64,000 nucleotides of DNA from Candidula unifasciata (GCA_905116865.2 CAJHNH020000827.1:89501-153500); one strand, 5' to 3'; counted from the stretch's first letter, positions 21,701 to 28,800 are shown. Made by a program: numbers and translations. Notes: generated by a model not told the origin, from the sequence alone.

Positions 21701-23172
21701 CCCCCCCCCCCCCCCCACCCACCCCCACATTAAGATGTATTATTTCTAAGTACAACACAGTGAAATAGAAACAGTAACTGCTGTGAAATAGTCCAGAAAT
21801 ATGCCACGTTATGTTATTAAATGTTGATGAGAGAAGTCAAAAGTGCCGGACTGGATTCCATCCATGATATCCAAATGATTGCACAGGATAAAATGGAGAA
21901 ATAGACTATCAGCCCTATGTGACATGTTACTGCACCTTGGGCATTCCAATGCATGCTCAGTCCTGAGAGGCAGATCTAATGATTGTTCCCATGAGGAGCT
22001 GGTTAAATTTGAAGGTAGGTTTCGTTTTGGACTGTTTTTTGTTTAATGAGTGGAGATGTGTTTTTTTTAAACCCCTGGAGCTGGAGTTGCATGCTTTGTG
22101 TGACTATCTCAGCTGGTGGGTAGCCACTCTGCCAAGGCAACGAAGTTGATCCTCTCATCTTCAACAGCCTTTTGAGAAATAGAAGCGTTAGAGCCTATTG
22201 GGACATTAACTGTTTGAGTTATAATAGTTGATAGTTTTTCCTTATAGTTTTTATATATGCTTAAGGCACAAAATGAAAAATTAAAATAAAATAAACATAA
22301 AAAAATTCATTGTGAAACAGAAATAATTCAGAGAGTAGTGGCTGGCCAAGTGGTTAGTGGGCTGGACTCTCATGCGGGAAACCTGGGTTTGATTCTCACT
22401 AGGGATGGAGATTTTTGTGTGTGTGTTGGGCAGAAATAAAGATCCCAACCTGCATGGTTTGTGGTGGCTGCAGTAGCTATATGACCTTACAAATCCTCCA
22501 GCTTCACAACCTCCCATATTCTATACCATCAGTTTTGTAAACCCATGCAGTAAAGACAATTTTTGTAAAGAAATAATTACTTCATTTGCTATTTCTGCCT
22601 TTTTTTTTTAAAACTTCTTTTTCTACTTTGCGTTCACCAGCTGTAAACTCTGGCGGAAAGTTCTGGTTGTTCATCCACTTCTGGACTGCAGCCCCTTTTC
22701 CAGAGCCTGAGTGTTGCATTTGCATCCGTTTTGCAGATCTGACTCATTTGTATGCAGACTGCGGGTTCCTTGCCTCTCCGGCAGATGCACTCTGTTTTGA
22801 AGGAAGCTCCCAGTTAGTCGACTCTTAGGACATGCTTTTAGGTAGGCAGTGGGTTTATTCTTGTTTTTCCTATAACAGGGCCCCGGAACTCACATGGCAA
22901 GCCTTTGGGGGTTCTGATTATCTCCTCATAAGCCTCAAATCTTCATGTTGATGTTTTAACCATGCAATATTCTTTTGTTTGTGACAGAAAGCGGCAAGCG
23001 AGAGATTTACTTCATTGCAGTCATTGATATCCTGACCAAATATGGCATGAAAAAGCGTACGGCTCAAGCAGCAAAAACTGTCAAGCATGGCGCTGGTGCA
23101 GAGATTTCCACAGTACGTCCGGAGCAGTATGCTAAACGTTTCATGGATTTCATGAGTAAATGTATGGAATGA
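2469..23172 (+). CDS. PIP4K2: PIP4K2-type phosphatidylinositol 5-phosphate 4-kinase, nine exons, 5' end outside window
   Basis: Joining 2469-2566, 4659-4755, 7643-7795, 8882-9028, 10251-10289, 11303-11416, 13923-14087, 16959-17085 and 22988-23172 gives 1125 nt, 374 residues plus TGA, with every junction in phase and GT-AG. The family phosphorylates PI5P at the 4-hydroxyl to make PI(4,5)P2 and works as a dimer at membranes, in cytosol and in nucleus. Hallmarks seen: [12 protein letters not shown] near the N-terminal dimer region, the nucleotide-binding lysine in LFIKT, DLKGS across an exon junction, [11 protein letters not shown] with the catalytic aspartate, the metal-binding aspartate in VIDIL, and the activation-loop stretch [13 protein letters not shown]. 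Ala rather than Glu at the loop specificity position (TAQAAKTV) favours type II (PI5P 4-kinase) over PI4P 5-kinase. Vertebrate proteins have about 406-421 residues, so only about 45 N-terminal residues are missing. No frameshift or internal stop was seen, so the gene looks functional. Confidence 0.95.
3290..3568 (-). mobile_element. SINE family D with tRNA-like head
   Basis: Read on the minus strand it starts with a tRNA-like head (gggagccgccgtggtctagg as box A region, then aggtcgtgggttgggg as box B) and continues into a body with ggtacccactcaaggctgg on the plus strand. Other copies are at 53340-53608 (-), 54898-55075 (+, head missing) and 44866-44990 (-, partial). Confidence 0.75.
3570..4658. 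other. Intron sequence, no feature identified
   Basis: AT-rich intron with short A, T, C and trinucleotide runs. No conserved coding block or known repeat was recognised before the exon at 4659. Confidence 0.35.
4659..4755 (+). CDS. PIP4K2: PIP4K2 exon
   Basis: The acceptor is ctacag and the donor AAG|GTAAGA. It encodes [17 protein letters not shown] then [15 protein letters not shown], the conserved family segment leading to the kinase core. It ends in phase 0. Confidence 0.95.
4838..5045 (-). mobile_element. Family C SINE-like copy
   Basis: Reverse complement of the 2070-2290 copy, recognisable by gccgcaatatagcctggcca and ggtttctgggacctctctac. Confidence 0.8.
5068..5545 (-). mobile_element. 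LINE 3' end with trinucleotide tail
   Basis: The minus strand encodes [42 protein letters not shown] and [12 protein letters not shown], the C-terminal region of non-LTR reverse transcriptases. On the plus strand a catcatcatcatcat run at about 5070-5087 marks the (ATG)n tail. It is only a 5'-truncated copy. The clade (RTE-like) is inferred. Confidence 0.75.
5640..5822 (-). mobile_element. Family C SINE-like copy, diverged
   Basis: Same order of blocks as the other family C copies (ttgccaggggctctaatata, then tgagacctctttacagg), with many substitutions. Confidence 0.65.
5870..6351 (-). mobile_element. LINE 3' end, second truncated copy
   Basis: The minus strand encodes [40 protein letters not shown] and [11 protein letters not shown], a non-LTR reverse transcriptase C-terminal block. 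It starts at an (ATC)n run near 5873. It lies in the same orientation as the fragment at 5068-5545, with a family C copy in between. Confidence 0.75.
6948..7175 (+). mobile_element. SINE family B copy, split by a TTAA MITE
   Basis: Blocks tttgcagcctagctgtaaat, cacagcacagcatgccat and then gggaaatgtagaagaagaaa match copies at 9098-9262, 12690-12855, 34155-34350 and 42230-42395. The copy is interrupted at its conserved cttttaaggg stretch by 7081-7146. Confidence 0.75.
7081..7146. mobile_element. 66-bp piggyBac-type MITE with TTAA target duplication
   Basis: The element lies between TTAA at 7077-7080 and TTAA at 7147-7150. The left end is ctcttttggtgcc; the right end, reverse complemented, is ctctttcagtacc (10 of 13 match). 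TTAA duplication is the piggyBac signature. Removing it restores the SINE family B sequence. Confidence 0.65.
7200..7642. other. Intron sequence, no feature identified
   Basis: Unique-looking sequence before the 7643 exon. It may include a decayed SINE (aggtttgatcccacaaaccg) that could not be assigned to a family here. Confidence 0.3.
7643..7795 (+). CDS. PIP4K2: PIP4K2 exon with nucleotide-binding lysine
   Basis: The acceptor is cctgacag and the donor CAG|GTTCAT. It encodes 51 residues starting HSLTKQQP. It contains the glycine-containing loop ([10 protein letters not shown]) and [12 protein letters not shown], whose Lys matches the ATP-contacting lysine of the family, and ends HHLLKQYHQ. 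There is no ATG at the exon start; the boundary comes from the acceptor and phase 0 on both sides. Confidence 0.95.
7958..8048. repeat. CA/TA-rich simple repeat
   Basis: Mixed cg, ca and ta dinucleotide tract in the intron after the 7643-7795 exon. Confidence 0.85.
8232..8490 (+). mobile_element. SINE family A copy with (GAA)n tail
   Basis: Runs from tgtgtgggttctagtgcc through gtctgtaaaacagatgtg and gaacaaccagaactttccgc to a gaagaagaag tail. Family A is the commonest interspersed repeat in the window, with copies on both strands. Confidence 0.85.
8882..9028 (+). CDS. PIP4K2: PIP4K2 exon with hinge and variant GTP-sensing motif
   Basis: The acceptor is gtttcag and the donor AAG|GTTCGT. It encodes 49 residues from [19 protein letters not shown] to IHKKYDLK. 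It includes [11 protein letters not shown], where vertebrate PIP4K2A and PIP4K2B read VTRNVFS; the Thr of the TRNxF motif is Met here. The final DLK joins GS of the next exon to make the conserved DLKGS. Confidence 0.95.
9098..9262 (+). mobile_element. SINE family B copy
   Basis: Ends in acaacacagcatgccagcca, cccttttaagggcaaat and a gaagaaaagaagaag tail, matching the copy at 6948-7175 and preserving the intact cttttaaggg site. Confidence 0.7.
9448..9620 (+). mobile_element. Family C SINE-like copy, strongly diverged
   Basis: Block order matches (caaccccaccagaaccacat, then ccgatgacacaaattccac), with many changes. Confidence 0.5.
10251..10289 (+). CDS. PIP4K2: PIP4K2 microexon, 13 codons
   Basis: The acceptor is tttcttgcag and the donor AGA|GTAAGT. 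It encodes [13 protein letters not shown] and completes DLKGSTV. At 39 bp it is too short for ORF calling, but both splice sites are strong and the phase fits on both sides. The same short exon exists in vertebrate PIP4K genes (GSTVAREASDKEK). Confidence 0.93.
10595..10790 (-). mobile_element. Interspersed repeat family F copy
   Basis: Its reverse complement matches 30243-30620 (shared aaaatttggagt, attttcaggatcctcgcc and agttagaagtagaa blocks). Confidence 0.65.
10815..11025 (-). mobile_element. SINE family A copy, truncated
   Basis: Plus-strand text gtgtgcagactgctggttcc, gggcagatgcactcc and caactcttatgacatgctg is the reverse complement of the family A body. The (GAA)n tail half is missing. 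Confidence 0.8.
11303..11416 (+). CDS. PIP4K2: PIP4K2 exon
   Basis: The acceptor is tgttcccag and the donor GAT|GTGAGT. It encodes 38 residues: [16 protein letters not shown], then [22 protein letters not shown]. The [11 protein letters not shown] block is a family hallmark. Phase 0 at both ends. Confidence 0.95.
11517..11567. repeat. Poly-C/A homopolymer tract
   Basis: About 36 nearly pure C followed by A residues, 100 bp after the 11303-11416 exon. Confidence 0.95.
11907..12452. repeat. 33-bp minisatellite, about 16 copies
   Basis: The unit contains ccactttatcagtggtgac followed by attgggtgtacaag, period 33. It is a multiple of 3 and so appears as an ORF on both strands, with a Val-Ala-Cys-Thr-Pro-Asn-type repeat on the minus strand. 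Each unit can fold as a 5-bp stem (CCACT/AGTGG). It sits inside the kinase intron. Confidence 0.97.
12609..12696. repeat. Poly-G tract, about 80 bases
   Basis: Uninterrupted G from about 12610 to 12689, then T and six more G. It is in the intron before the catalytic-loop exon. The exact length is likely uncertain because homopolymers this long are poorly sequenced. Confidence 0.9.
12690..12855 (+). mobile_element. SINE family B copy
   Basis: Contains acccgctgccc, aagcatgtcataaaaggtg and ttgcagcctagctgttaacc followed by accacagcac. It starts directly at the poly-G tract. Confidence 0.7.
13289..13560 (+). mobile_element. SINE family A copy
   Basis: Runs from ctgtgtgggttctggggccc through attgtggggaaaacaag and gacgaacaacccaggacttt to an aagaagacacagaag tail. 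Confidence 0.85.
13696..13834. mobile_element. TTAA-flanked MITE, copy 1
   Basis: The left end, ctctttgagtcccaaagaac, follows TTAA at 13692-13695. The internal sequence (acgcatgatgcgctgatttt) matches copy 2 at 15170-15307. The right end is degraded. Confidence 0.55.
13923..14087 (+). CDS. PIP4K2: PIP4K2 exon with catalytic MDYSLL loop
   Basis: The acceptor is ccttggtttcag and the donor CAG|GTCTGT. It encodes 55 residues beginning [18 protein letters not shown], the catalytic-loop motif, followed by an acidic insert rich in Glu, Asp and Asn that differs between paralogues in other animals. Phase 0 at both ends. Confidence 0.95.
14160..15165. other. Intron sequence, no feature identified
   Basis: Several short ORFs occur, but none shows a recognisable domain. 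Confidence 0.3.
15170..15307. mobile_element. TTAA-flanked MITE, copy 2, 138 bp
   Basis: The left end, ctcttggagtccca, follows TTAA (15166-15169). The right end, tgggactcaaagag, is followed by TTAG, one change from TTAA. The termini are near-perfect inverted repeats. TTAA use and the CTCTTTGAG-like end suggest piggyBac-related mobilisation. Confidence 0.65.
15310..16525. other. Intron sequence with a CA/TG-rich stretch
   Basis: A tg-rich simple sequence lies at about 16155-16235. The rest has short ORFs without recognisable domains. Confidence 0.3.
16530..16745 (+). mobile_element. LINE endonuclease-domain fragment
   Basis: It reads [19 protein letters not shown] then [16 protein letters not shown], matching the start of the apurinic-type endonuclease of RTE-like LINEs (typical motif RTM..GK....E..RY..DILG.SE.RW.GSG). 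Only the N-terminal part remains. Confidence 0.75.
16959..17085 (+). CDS. PIP4K2: PIP4K2 exon with proline-rich linker
   Basis: The acceptor is gaattcacag and the donor GAAG|GTGAGT. It encodes 42 codons plus one base: a linker with [12 protein letters not shown] and then [16 protein letters not shown]. Vertebrate homologues have GTPPDSPG and GEFDP at the same place. The intron before it appears extra relative to the human genes as I remember them. The trailing G is completed by AA of the last exon. Confidence 0.92.
17118..17395 (-). mobile_element. SINE family A copy
   Basis: Reverse-strand copy, recognisable by gtgtgcagactgttggttcc and gacccacatgtgg. It starts 33 bp after the 16959-17085 exon donor. 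Confidence 0.8.
17860..20766 (+). pseudogene. Decayed near full-length LINE (endonuclease + reverse transcriptase)
   Basis: Fragments in all three plus frames follow the order of a non-LTR retrotransposon. An endonuclease start ([20 protein letters not shown]) lies near 17875. A lysine/arginine-rich middle ([20 protein letters not shown]) lies near 18855. Reverse transcriptase blocks [36 protein letters not shown] and the active-site [13 protein letters not shown] span about 19620-20060. The C-terminus ([23 protein letters not shown]) reaches the stop near 20766. Stops and frameshifts are numerous, so it is dead. A (GA)n run at 18736-18784 interrupts it. It lies in the last kinase intron in sense orientation. 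RTE-like clade assignment is inference. Confidence 0.85.
18732..18784. repeat. (GA)n microsatellite
   Basis: About 50 bp of nearly pure GA inside the decayed LINE. Confidence 0.97.
21063..21353 (+). mobile_element. SINE family A copy, well preserved
   Basis: Complete structure: ctgtgtgggttccaggcctc, ttgtggggaaaacaagaaaa, gtcgtaagagtcgactaatt, gtacagctggtgaacgcg and a gaagaagaagaa tail. Confidence 0.9.
21690..21726. repeat. Poly-C tract
   Basis: About 25 C, then ac-rich bases. Confidence 0.95.
21825..21965 (+). mobile_element. LINE 3' end fragment
   Basis: Reads [17 protein letters not shown], then a Trp-Arg position lost to a stop, then SPM-like residues. The nucleotide blocks gactggattccatccatg and attgcacaggataaaatgg recur at 39165-39330. 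They match the last residues of LINE reverse transcriptases of the type at 17860-20766. Confidence 0.6.
22338..22505 (+). mobile_element. SINE family E with tRNA-like head
   Basis: The head ggctggccaagtggttagtg (box A-like) and acctgggtttgattctc (box B-like), with a plausible 33-bp spacing, is followed by a body with aaataaagatcccaacctgc. Related copies on the minus strand are at 41418-41530, 49085-49250 and 55320-55520. It is a retroposon and not a working tRNA gene, since no acceptor stem closes. Confidence 0.75.
22608..22900 (-). mobile_element. SINE family A copy, well preserved
   Basis: Reverse-strand copy starting cttctttttctactttgcgt and running through agctgtaaactctggcgg to ggaactcacatgg. 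It ends 87 bp before the terminal exon. Confidence 0.88.
22988..23172 (+). CDS. PIP4K2: PIP4K2 terminal coding exon, activation loop and stop
   Basis: The acceptor is tttgtgacag. It encodes [39 protein letters not shown] and [18 protein letters not shown], then TGA at 23170-23172. It holds the metal-binding VID aspartate and the lipid-specificity activation loop. No further splice is needed, because the protein ends where relatives end. Confidence 0.97.
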
Positions 23173-23940
23173 GCATAGATGCAAATTTAGAATCGGCAAA
23201 GTGTGCCTGGAATCTAATCAAATCCACAGTGGGTCCACTTATGTGAACTGTACAGTGCTAAACTTAGACAAACATCAAAATATTGTATTTTTTTCACACA
23301 TGTTCTATAATTGTGCTCTAGTCATTTTGATGCCATTGTGTCTATTTATGAAAAAATAATTTTACTGTAATGTTAAAATACAGCTCTTTTAGTTGAAAAC
23401 AAATCTGATATTTTAATTAATTTATGAGGGCTATTCTAAAATCAACCTCCAAATTTCACAGCTGGCATGAAAGGCAGTAACAGTTTCCATGTATATTTGT
23501 TCATGATTCATGAACCACTGAACAAATGCGAGTGTAGGTTGAAATGTAGTGAGCTAAAAAAAAAAGACTGCTTAAGGATGCAAGCAGTGAACAATGTTGC
23601 CAATTGGAGGTTGATTTTGGAATAGCTCTCATACAAGGTGGCATTTAGGAGCTGTAAACCCAGATGACATGTTGTTAATCCATCCTGAGAGTGTCTGGCA
23701 CACATCAGTGATGGTCTTACTATTCTGATGATTTCCTTGATCACTTCCTGTTGCATTATTAGAAGTCTGACCCACGTGGGCCGCAGGTTACACCACCTGT
23801 TATGGGTGCTCCAGTAATAACTACTTTGGAAGGTTAAATGAGGTATCTGGAATTTGTCCCTGTTGGTCTGCTGTCCTTTTAGATATTTTGTAATCTCAGG
23901 GTGTCAGTCCTTTAGGTAGCAATCTGGAAGGAATAAACAG
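23173..23940 (+). promoter_or_regulatory. PIP4K2 3' UTR region with candidate poly(A) signal
   Basis: This is non-coding sequence after the stop, AT-rich up to about 23420 and then interrupted by a mariner-type MITE (23425-23631). The first canonical AATAAA is at 23932-23937, with a weaker AATAAT near 23353. The true 3' end cannot be fixed without transcripts. Confidence 0.45.
23425..23631. mobile_element. Mariner-like MITE, 207 bp, TA target duplication
   Basis: The 28-bp terminal inverted repeats at 23425-23452 (tgagggctattctaaaatca then acctccaa) and 23604-23631 differ at two positions. TA dinucleotides at 23423-23424 and 23632-23633 are the expected duplication. There is no transposase ORF. 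Tc1/mariner assignment rests on the TA target and the end sequence. Confidence 0.8.
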
Positions 23941-23955
23941 CACATACTCACACAC

Positions 23956-24745
23956 TTGCTGTTGTTGTAGCATCAGAGGGTGTTCTTAGCTGTTGTTGTT
24001 GTAGCATCAGAGGGTGTTCTTAGCTGTTGTTGTTGTAGCATCAGAGGGTGTTCTTAGCTGTTGTTGTTGTAGCATCAGAGGGTGTTCTTAGCTGTTGTTG
24101 CTGTAGCATCAGAGGGTGTTCTTAGCTGTTGTTGCTGTAGCATCAGAGGGTGTTCTTAGCTGTTGTTGCTGTAGCATCAGAGGGTGTTCTTAGCTGTTGT
24201 TGCTGTAGCATCAGAGGGTGTTCTTAGCTGTTGTTGCTGTAGCATCAGAGGGTGTTCTTAGCTGTTGTTGCTGTAGCATCAGAGGGTGTTCTTAGCTGTT
24301 GTTGCTGTAGCATCAGAGGGTGTTCTTAGCTGTTGTTGCTGTAGCATCAGAGGGTGTTCTTAGCTGTTGTTGTTGTAGCATCAGAGGGTGTTCTTAGCTG
24401 TTGTTGTTGTAGCATCAGAGGGTGTTCTTAGCTGTTGTTGCTGTAGCATCAGAGGGTGTTCTTAGCTGTTGTTGCTGTAGCATCAGAGGGTGTTCTTAGC
24501 TGTTGTTGCTGTAGCATCAGAGGGTGTTCTTAGCTGTTGTTGCTGTAGCATCAGAGGGTGTTCTTAGCTGTTGTTGCTGTAGCATCAGAGGGTGTTCTTA
24601 GCTGTTGTTGCTGTAGCATCAGAGGGTGTTCTTAGCTGTTGTTGCTGTAGCATCAGAGGGTGTTCTTAGCTGTTGTTGCTGTAGCATCAGAGGGTGTTCT
24701 TAGCTGTTGTTGTTGAAGCATCAGAGGGTGTTCTTAGCTGTTGTT
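23956..24745. repeat. 34-bp minisatellite, about 23 copies
   Basis: The unit is agctgttgttgctgtagc plus atcagagggtgttctt, period 34. Copies differ mainly by c/t in the ttgttg(c/t)tg stretch, and runs of like variants are adjacent. Confidence 0.98.
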
Positions 24746-24839
24746 TTACTACATAATCTGGAAAAATATGCTCATATGCAGGTCATTTCACCTGTGCTGC
24801 GCTAAACTGCCCTCTTTCTGTGTGATCATTAAGTATCAG

Positions 24840-25345
24840 ATTGTACTTTGGACAAGTGAATAATATGTTGACTAAATAACTCATACATTGAACATATGGC
24901 TGAAATGTTAAATAACTTATACAATTTATTGATGGCTTAAGTGTAAGTGACTCATACATTGCACAGATGAATTATATTTTGACTAATGACTCAAATATTG
25001 ATGACTAATAGTTGACTGACTGATACATTGATCAAATGACTTGTCTGTTCACTGACTCATACATTGAACAAATGGCTTATATAATGACTCTTACATGTAA
25101 TAAATGGGATTTATATTGACTCATACATTGAACAAATGGCTTATATGTTGACTAGGTGATTCATACATTGACCAGACAACTCATTCATTATCTAAATAAC
25201 TAGGCAGTTAAATCATTTACCAGATAACTAATATATGAACAAAATGAGTCCTACCTTGACTAAGTAACCAGACAACTCATTAGTTTACACATTAACTCAT
25301 ATATTGCCCAGGTAACTCATTCATTGATAAGGCATCTCTGGTAAT
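24840..25345. repeat. Degenerate tandem repeat (actcatacattga-type)
   Basis: Blocks such as actcatacattgaacaaatg, gcttatatgttgac and gactaatgactc recur irregularly every 30-45 bp. It looks like an old eroded array. Confidence 0.65.
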
Positions 25346-25545
25346 AACCAACTCGTCATACATGAATGAATCAAGAACTGGTATCACTGCATTTGGGACA
25401 TTGAAGTGTCATTCTTCTTTTTCTTCTTATAGTCAATGCTGTGTGGCGTAGGTAGTCATGTCTACCCATAACCTTCAACAGTTTGCGTACAGACACGACT
25501 TTTCTTTGCAAAAATACTCAAAGTAGGTTACAATTTCTTTCTGTG

Positions 25546-27930
25546 AGGACTGCTTGTCCTGGCCATTGTGTCTATAGAGGCTGAAGTGTCTTATTCTTTC
25601 TATGAGAGCTGGGTTGTCCTGGCCATTGTGTCTATAGAGGCTGAAGTGTCTTATTCTTTCTATGAGAGCTGGGTTGTCCTGGCCATAGTGTCTATAGAGG
25701 CTGAAGTTAAAGTGTCTTATTCTTTCTATGAAAGCTGGATTGTGGCCATTGTGTCTATGGCATGAAGTGTCTTATTCTTTCTATGAGACTGAAGTGTCTT
25801 ATTCTTTCTATGAGAGCTGGGTTTTCCTGGCCATTGTGTCTATAGAGGCTGAAGTGTCTTATTCTTTCTATGAGAGCTGGGTTGTCCTGGCCATTGTGTC
25901 TATAGAGGCTGAAGTGTCTTATTCTTTCTATGAGAGCTGGGTTGTCCTGGCCATTGTGTCTATAGAGGCTGAAGTGTCTTATTCTTTCTATGAGAGCTGG
26001 GTTGTCCTGGCCATTGTGTCTATAGAGGCTGAAGTGTCTTATTCTTTCTATGAGAGCTGGGTTGTCCTGGCCATTGTGTCTATAGAGGCTGAAGTGTCTT
26101 ATTCTTTCTATGAGAGCTGGGTTGTCCTGGCCATTGTGTCTATAGAGGCTGAAGTGTCTTATTCTTTCTATGAGAGCTGGGTTGTCCTGGCCATTGTGTC
26201 TATAGAGGCTGAAGTTAAAGTGTCTTATTCTTTCTATGAGAGCTGGGTTGTCCTGGCCATTGTGTCTATAGAGGCTGAAGTGTCTTATTCTTTCTATGAG
26301 AGCTGGATTGTCCTGGCCATTGTGTCTATAGAGGCTGAAGTGTCTTATTCTTTCTATGAGAGCTGGATTGTCCTGGCCATTGTGTCTATAGAGGCTGAAG
26401 TGTCTTATTCTTTCTGAGAGAGCTGAGTTGTCCTGGCCATTGTGTCTATAGAGGCTGAAGTGTCTTATTCTTTCTATGAGAGCTGGGTTGTCCTGGCCAT
26501 TGTGTCTATAGAGGCTGAAGTGTCTTATTCTTTCTATGAGAGCTGGGTTGTCCTGGCCATTGTGTCTATAGAGGCTGAAGTGTCTTATTCTTTCTATGAG
26601 AGCTGGGTTGTCCTGGCCATTGTGTCTATAGAGGCTGAAGTGTCTTATTCTTTCTATGAGAGCTGGGTTGTCCTGGCCATTGTGTCTATAGAGGCTGAAG
26701 TGTCTTATTCTTTCTATGAGAGCTGGGTTGTCCTGGCCTATTGTGTCTATAGAGGCTGAAGTGTCTTATTCTTTCTATGAGAGCTGGGTTGTCCTGGCCA
26801 TTGTGTCTATAGAGGCTGAAGTGTCTTATTCTTTCTATGAGAGCTGGGTTGTCCTGGCCATTGTGTCTATAGAGGCTGAAGTGTCTTATTCTTTCTATGA
26901 GAGCTGGGTTGTCCTGGCCATTGTGTCTATAGAGGCTGAAGTGTCTTATTCTTTCTATGAGAGCTGGGTTGTCCTGGCCATTGTGTCTATAGAGGCTGAA
27001 GTGTCTTATTCTTTCTATGAGAGCTGGGTTGTCCTGGCCATTGTGTCTATAGAGGCTGAAGTGTCTTATTCTTTCTATGAGAGCTGGGTTGTCCTGGCCA
27101 TTGTGTCTATAGAGGCTGAAGTGTCTTATTCTTTCTATGAGAGCTGGGTTGTCCTGAGCTGGGTTGTCCCATTGTGTCTATAGAGGCTGAAGTGTCTTAT
27201 TCTTTCTATGAGAGCTGGGTTGTCCTGGCCATTGTGTCTATAGAGGCTGAAGTGTCTTATTCTTTCTATGAGAGCTGGGTTGTCCTGACCATTGTGTCTG
27301 TAAAGGCTGAAGTGTCTTATTCTTTCTATGAGAGCTGGGTTGTCCTGGCTATTGTGTCTATAGAGGCTGAAGTGTCTTATTCTTTCTATGAGAGCTGGGT
27401 TGTCCTGGCCATTGTGTCTATAGAGGCTGAAGTGTCTTATTCTTTCTGTGAGAGCTGGGTTGTCCTGGCTATTGTGTCTATAGAGGCTGAAGTGTCTTAT
27501 TCTTTCTATGAGAGCTGGGTTGTCCTGGCCATAGTGTCTGTAAAGGCTGAAGTGTCTTATTCTTTCTATGAGAGCTGGGTTGTCCTGGCCATAGTGTCTG
27601 TAAAGGCTGAAGTGTCTTATTCTTTCTATGAGAGCTGGGTTGTCCTGACCATTGTGTCTGTAAAGGCTGAAGTGTCTTATTCTTTCTATGAGAGCTGGGT
27701 TGTCCTGGCCATTGTGTCTATAGAGGCTGAAGTGTCTTATTCTTTCTATGAAAGCTGGGTTGTCCTGGCTATTGTGTCTATAGAGGCTGAAGTGTCTTAT
27801 TCTTTCTATGAGAGCTGGGTTGTCCTGACCATTGTGTCTATAGAGGCTGAAGTGTCTTATTCTTTCTGTGAGAGCTGAGTTGTCCTGGCCGTTGTGTCTA
27901 TAGAGGCTGAAGTTGAAGTGTCTTATTCTT
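25546..27930. repeat. 60-bp minisatellite, about 39 copies
   Basis: The unit is 60 bp (gaagtgtcttattctttcta, tgagagctgggttgtcctgg, ccattgtgtctatagaggct). Most copies are identical. A few carry a 6-bp gttaaa insertion, and small indels occur near 25740 and 27150. In frame it reads a 20-residue peptide starting EVSYSFYESWVVL, which explains the long plus-strand ORFs here. No start context, splice site or conserved flank suggests a gene. Confidence 0.98.
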
Positions 27931-28014
27931 TAACAACAGATTAAAACTCAAATCGGGAATATCTATGAAAGGGGATTCATATAATTTAATTATGTTATTT
28001 AATTATGACTGGTA

Positions 28015-28230
28015 ATCTGGTAGCCTTAGTTTCAGCTTCATAGCAAACGGGTCGCCCCATCTTTGCTCTGCTCCTGTGCCAACGAAAAACACACAGAATG
28101 TTTATCACAGTATTTGAATTGCAGTTCATCATTGATGGTAGCAGAAGTCGCCAACAGATCAGCAGTTGCCCACGCGATCAATCGTTTGGGTTAATATTTA
28201 ATTATGACTGCAGCATTGATGCATTCAGCA
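28015..28230. mobile_element. Unclassified interspersed repeat family I, partial copy
   Basis: Shares ggtagccttagtttcagctt, catagcaaacgggtcgcccc and ctcctgtgccaacgaaaaac with 28635-28800, and more weakly with 55875-56310. Confidence 0.6.
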
Positions 28231-28302
28231 TTGGTAATTGTGTCTGTCATTGCTTAGCCCTTCAGACACCATAAACGTCACCATCAAAAGTGTACAAGGG
28301 TG

Positions 28303-28510
28303 ACTGACTGACTTTCTACCCCACCAGGACATCACACAAGCGATAAACACCTGAAGACACAATGTGCCACCATGTGGATGAGGATCACCGTGGAGAGGTC
28401 CCAGAAACCGCGTTCAGCCTATTGGCCATATTTATGGCCTGGGTATATTGCGGCCCCTGGCAAGAGCCAGGGTGGGGCTTCAAATAACGAAAAATATCCT
28501 AAAATGAACG
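28303..28510 (+). mobile_element. Family C SINE-like copy
   Basis: Runs from gtgactgactgactttctac through agaaaccgcgttcagcctat to ccagggtggggcttcaaat, close to the 2070 copy. It lies between two family I copies. Confidence 0.85.
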
Positions 28511-28634
28511 GCAGTTAGTAACATACACACGGGTATCATTTAGAATGCCTTATATATCACCTGACCTGCTTGACAAATCTGTTGATCATCAAGTCATGCT
28601 AATGCTGCCAGTAGGTTTAGCTTGGTGCAATTTT

Positions 28635-28800
28635 AACCAGTTATCTGGTAATCCTAGTTTCAGCTTCATAGCAAATGGGTCACCCCACAGATGATACGCT
28701 CCTGTGCCAACGAAAAACAAACGCAGCTCACAGTGTCACGCCATGCACTCAACTTAGAAGCTGGGCGACGAAACTACTTTTAACCAGGTTTGGGAAGTCT
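28635..28800. mobile_element. Family I copy
   Basis: Contains agtttcagcttcatagcaaa, tgtgccaacgaaaaacaaac, gcagctcacagtgtcac and gctgggcgacgaaac. The 55875-56310 copy carries the same left and right blocks with about 300 bp more between them. Confidence 0.6.

Noticed and set aside
22338..22395. Functional tRNA gene
   Set aside because: Box A and B are present, but no matching acceptor stem or 3' end. It recurs as the head of a SINE family. The same applies to heads at 36960, 52905, 49240 and 36000.
25568..27878. Repeat-protein gene made of 20-residue units
   Set aside because: The frame breaks several times at small indels, with no promoter, splice or domain evidence. It is better explained as a 60-bp minisatellite.
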